From positions 17,856,001 through 17,920,000 of the forward strand of contig NC_052138.2 in NCBI RefSeq assembly GCF_016086655.4: DNA of 64,000 nucleotides, in the 5' to 3' direction. The DNA is from Lepeophtheirus salmonis (Eukaryota; Arthropoda; Copepoda; Siphonostomatoida; Caligidae). The notes under the pieces are model-generated. The model saw only the letters and a list, made by a program, of their open reading frames with translations. It was not told where the DNA came from and did not search any database. Both the position numbers and the translations under genes were made by a program. Shown piece after piece: positions 61,386 to 64,000 of the stretch (within the stretch, counting starts at the first letter, position 1; every line of letters begins with the position of its first letter).

Positions 61386-62786
61386 GTGACTCACATATTG
61401 AATAAAAGTTGTCTCAATAACTATTTACAGATGATTTTGTTAAATAAGTGTCCTCACAAAACTTCCACTCCAAATTTTACTCTTGGAAAATTGAAAAAAA
61501 AAAATGTATACCACTATACAAGATCAGCCCTGTACACATAATATATGTATATTTCCTTCTCTGAGAGCGATAGGGATTCGAGCTCACGTACATTAATTTT
61601 AAAAGATGTATTTCTTTATTTTATGAAAAAAAAATCAATATATTTAAAAACATTTTTGTTAAGAGGAAAAATCACATTTATTATACCCAGTATTTGTATG
61701 AAAGTGAAAATCAGTTCTTTAAAAAAAGAAATTTCTTAATTCAATTCAAACTTTTACTTGGCAAAAAAAGTTCACAATCAAAAACATAAATAGTGTACAT
61801 ATATTTTGAATTTATGACTTTTTTAAATAAATAAATTATACTCACAAACGCTTAAATATTAACTTTAAATTATAATTCCTTTTCGGAACCTTCTATTTGA
61901 AGTTGATTTTGAAAAACCTTTTGCATGGCATTTTTTTATTGACTTTTTAGGAGCATAAAACTATGACGATAATATATATATATATATATTTTTTTTTTTG
62001 CGAAAGTGAACTTTTGTACCTACCTCTATAAATTACAATAAAACATAAATATATATTTATGTACGTGAATTTATCATATAAACTTAGATGTTTAGTATTA
62101 CAACAGAATGGGGATCCAAGACTTGCAGTAGCATTTAATTAAGATATTATCCATGCTATTTTTAGTTAGGAAGTTTGATTGCGCAAACAAATGACAGCTG
62201 AAACTAATGTAAACAAGTTTTGTTTTTATCCATAAAGATGAAATAATTGACCAAAACATTCGAATGGTAATAGTTAGGTATGTTAAAAACATAGAGGGCG
62301 CTTCGATAAAAACATTATCTTTTAAATTTAAATATAAACTTATTTAGTCTTTTAAAATATTAAAGATGGATTTGGGAGATTATTCCGACTTTAATTTAAT
62401 TTAAGAATCTTTAAATATTTATTTTTAAATTGCATAAGATTCGTGAGAATTCTCCAAAAATTTGATCACTGGAATCCTTTCACACATGATATAATTTTAT
62501 CCCTGCATAAAATTTTGAAATATATTTTATTAGTGTTAATATATGGTTTGATTCAGGAAATCAATCAAAGATATGAGCATTAATAGATTGAAAAGTCTAT
62601 TTATTTTTCTTAACCCCAATATTTCTTACAACAACTATAAAATTGTAGGAGCTTGTAGCGGGAAATACTATGTTTTCGATTATTTTGGTTTACTATCTTT
62701 TGTCTCTCGTCTGCTGTCGCGACGTCAAAGAGTTCTTCTTTGCTATTGTCTCAGTATCATCTCTCTATGTTTTTATACTTTGTATC
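61386..62786. other. AT-rich non-coding stretch
   Basis: No supported gene; an (AT)n run lies at 61971-61989. Confidence 0.5.
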
Positions 62787-63125
62787 TTTGTGCAAATATG
62801 TCGAAGCAGCAAAATAAAGACAACACGTGTTCTTTTCCGCGCCGTTGTTAGTGGCGAGAAGGCTGCAGAGACCGTTGGTATCTCCATGCGCACTGCCTAC
62901 AACATCAAGAAGTGAATTACAGTCCAATATAGCCAAGAAGACCCCAGACTTCTGCAACAACAAAATGGCTGACTTCTGGCCTATTTTGATGTGCCCCTCT
63001 TCCACTCCGGACTTTAACCCTTTAGATTTGTATTTTAAGGGTGTTTAGGAAAAGAATGTACCCCACACTTCCCATCCAAATTTAGATTCACACCGAACTG
63101 TTATTATCTTAACGTAGTACACCAT
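62787..63125 (+). pseudogene. Mariner transposase relic, N- and C-terminal pieces joined
   Basis: MSKQQNKDN, a shift, then FRAVVSGEKAAETVGISMRT and AYNIKK form a start and helix-turn-helix of a mariner different from the 40.8-kb family. Within about 40 codons the sequence moves to NNKMADFWPILMCPSSTPDF, then NPLDLYFKGV, the third catalytic motif (Asp 63025-63027). It then reads EKNVPHTSHPNLDSHRTVII, the region after it. The linker, first and second acidic motifs are missing, as in an internally deleted copy. Stops at 62913 and within the C-terminal part end any function. No terminal repeats seen. Confidence 0.75.
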
Positions 63126-63128
63126 GAA

Positions 63129-63370
63129 TAGAGTTGTACTCTACTTACTTATTCGGTACAGTACATTCTAGTCTTAGGTCTGGTCCTATCAGTCCTTACG
63201 ATCGGTTCCTAAGACTGTCAGTCCATCGGATTGTCACAACTAGAAGTGACTTATGTATAGAAGAAGAAATTAAGTTGATTGATATCATTAAGGACCGGGC
63301 TTTATAAGTTTTAGGACTGATATGCAGGACTGAACTGTACTGGACCGAGACTGAACTGGAGAGAGTTAAA
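63129..63370 (-). mobile_element. hAT-like MITE, copy 5 (partial)
   Basis: TAGAGTTGTACTCTACTTAC, then TTATTCGGTACAGT, AGTCTTAGGTCTGGTCC and GGTTCCTAAGACTG align with the reverse complement of the right end of the 8099-8484 copy. The CTGTACTGGACC word near 63335 matches the start of that copy in reverse. The interior is shortened. The high-coordinate end is not defined and no octamer duplication is convincing. Confidence 0.6.
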
Positions 63371-64000
63371 GACCATTTGATCTCAAGTGGGCCAAACCAA
63401 TAAATAGTAGCCTTTTGTTAGGGTCAAAAGTATTTTTTTTATCAGTGAGGCAGTTGAAATTCTATCAGAGGCCAAGTGCAAGGAGGCTGACTTTAAATAT
63501 GTAACAAAGAAAATTCCCTAATATGAGCCAACTAGAAATCAATTGACCCCCTGAGTGTGTAATTAACTTTTAAAGATTAAAATTAAAATCTATTAACAAC
63601 TGATTATGATTAATAAATTTATGTACTATTTTTTTTTCTTAATGAAATAAATTTAAAGTTAAACATTAAAAAAAGTAAACAATTTCGTCATTTTTTTATG
63701 ACTTGTCTTTGTACATAATAAGGGCTCGGAATTGTCCATAAAATTAGTATTGGAATTGGAACTAGAATTGGCTGAAAATTTGGTATCAGTACATCCCTAA
63801 TTTAAACATATCACATTTGTATTTGAGTTGTATTTTCTTGATTCCCAAAAAATCCCGTTTTTCGTAATTTCGTCATGCTATTTCAAGTTTTGGGTCTACA
63901 CATTGTACATACATATGTACTTCAGAACAGCATACTACAAAATAGTATATATAATTATTAGGATTATTTATGTACATCAAATTTGAATACTAAATATCAA
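63371..64000. other. AT-rich stretch with a possible hAT-type terminus
   Basis: On the minus strand TAGGGATGTACTGATACCAA starts near 63799 and is followed by AATTCC-type repeats to about 63720. TAGGGATGTAC-GATACC ends are common on hAT-like repeats, from general knowledge. The partner end was not found. Confidence 0.4.

Noticed and set aside
1..64000. CRISPR array, operon, phage or bacterial mobile island
   Set aside because: No regularly spaced direct repeats, no dense coding, no ribosome binding sites; all signs are of an animal genome.

Overview
The window is AT-rich animal DNA: long poly-A/T runs, no operons, no bacterial-type gene density. I find no intact host gene, no rRNA and no convincing functional tRNA. 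Almost everything recognisable is mobile-element debris. The mix is multiple Tc1/mariner lineages broken by stops and internal deletions, hAT-like miniature elements, a tRNA-derived SINE and scraps of retroelements. The Tc1/mariner wording resembles what I remember from caligid copepods (sea lice such as Lepeophtheirus salmonis). That organism call is inference from memory, not proof.

Layout. 0-10 kb: two hAT-like MITEs of almost equal length (1440-1824, 8099-8484), a decayed tandem array (about 4280-4910) and a SINE fragment (9690-9775). 10.7-14.5 kb: a Tc1 transposase relic (10735-11360) and a possible aspartic-protease scrap of an LTR retroelement (14233-14470). 16-27 kb: an orphan mariner end (16257), a third hAT-like MITE (19595-20008), a repeat pair at 22.26 and 23.0 kb, and the best SINE copy (26761-27004). 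28-34 kb: a fourth MITE interrupted by a mariner deletion derivative (29493-30369 containing 29577-30118), then a foldback repeat (33793-33998). 37-44.5 kb: a transposase C-terminus (37366-37500, minus), a long hairpin (37896-37998), a second mariner deletion derivative with perfect 27-bp terminal repeats (40792-41694) and a larger dead mariner (43149-44461). 45-60 kb: a dispersed repeat in two copies (45180-45830, 59105-60590), an unrecognised three-frame pseudogene (47000-47715), a MITE candidate, a mariner fragment (51530-51720), a perfect palindrome (53033-53072) and an RNase H-bearing non-LTR retrotransposon relic (55128-55872). 61-63.4 kb: two further mariner relics and a fifth hAT-like MITE copy.

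Nothing here works as a pathway. The biological interest lies in element history. At 40.8 kb a deletion removed the transposase catalytic core but left an open DNA-binding domain. A relative of that element jumped into an older hAT-like MITE, giving a relative date. Two relics keep enough catalytic spacing to suggest less common Tc1/mariner subgroups (DD38E-like and DD37D-like). I looked for an undescribed multi-gene system and did not find one. The closest to new are the small non-coding families and the hairpins.
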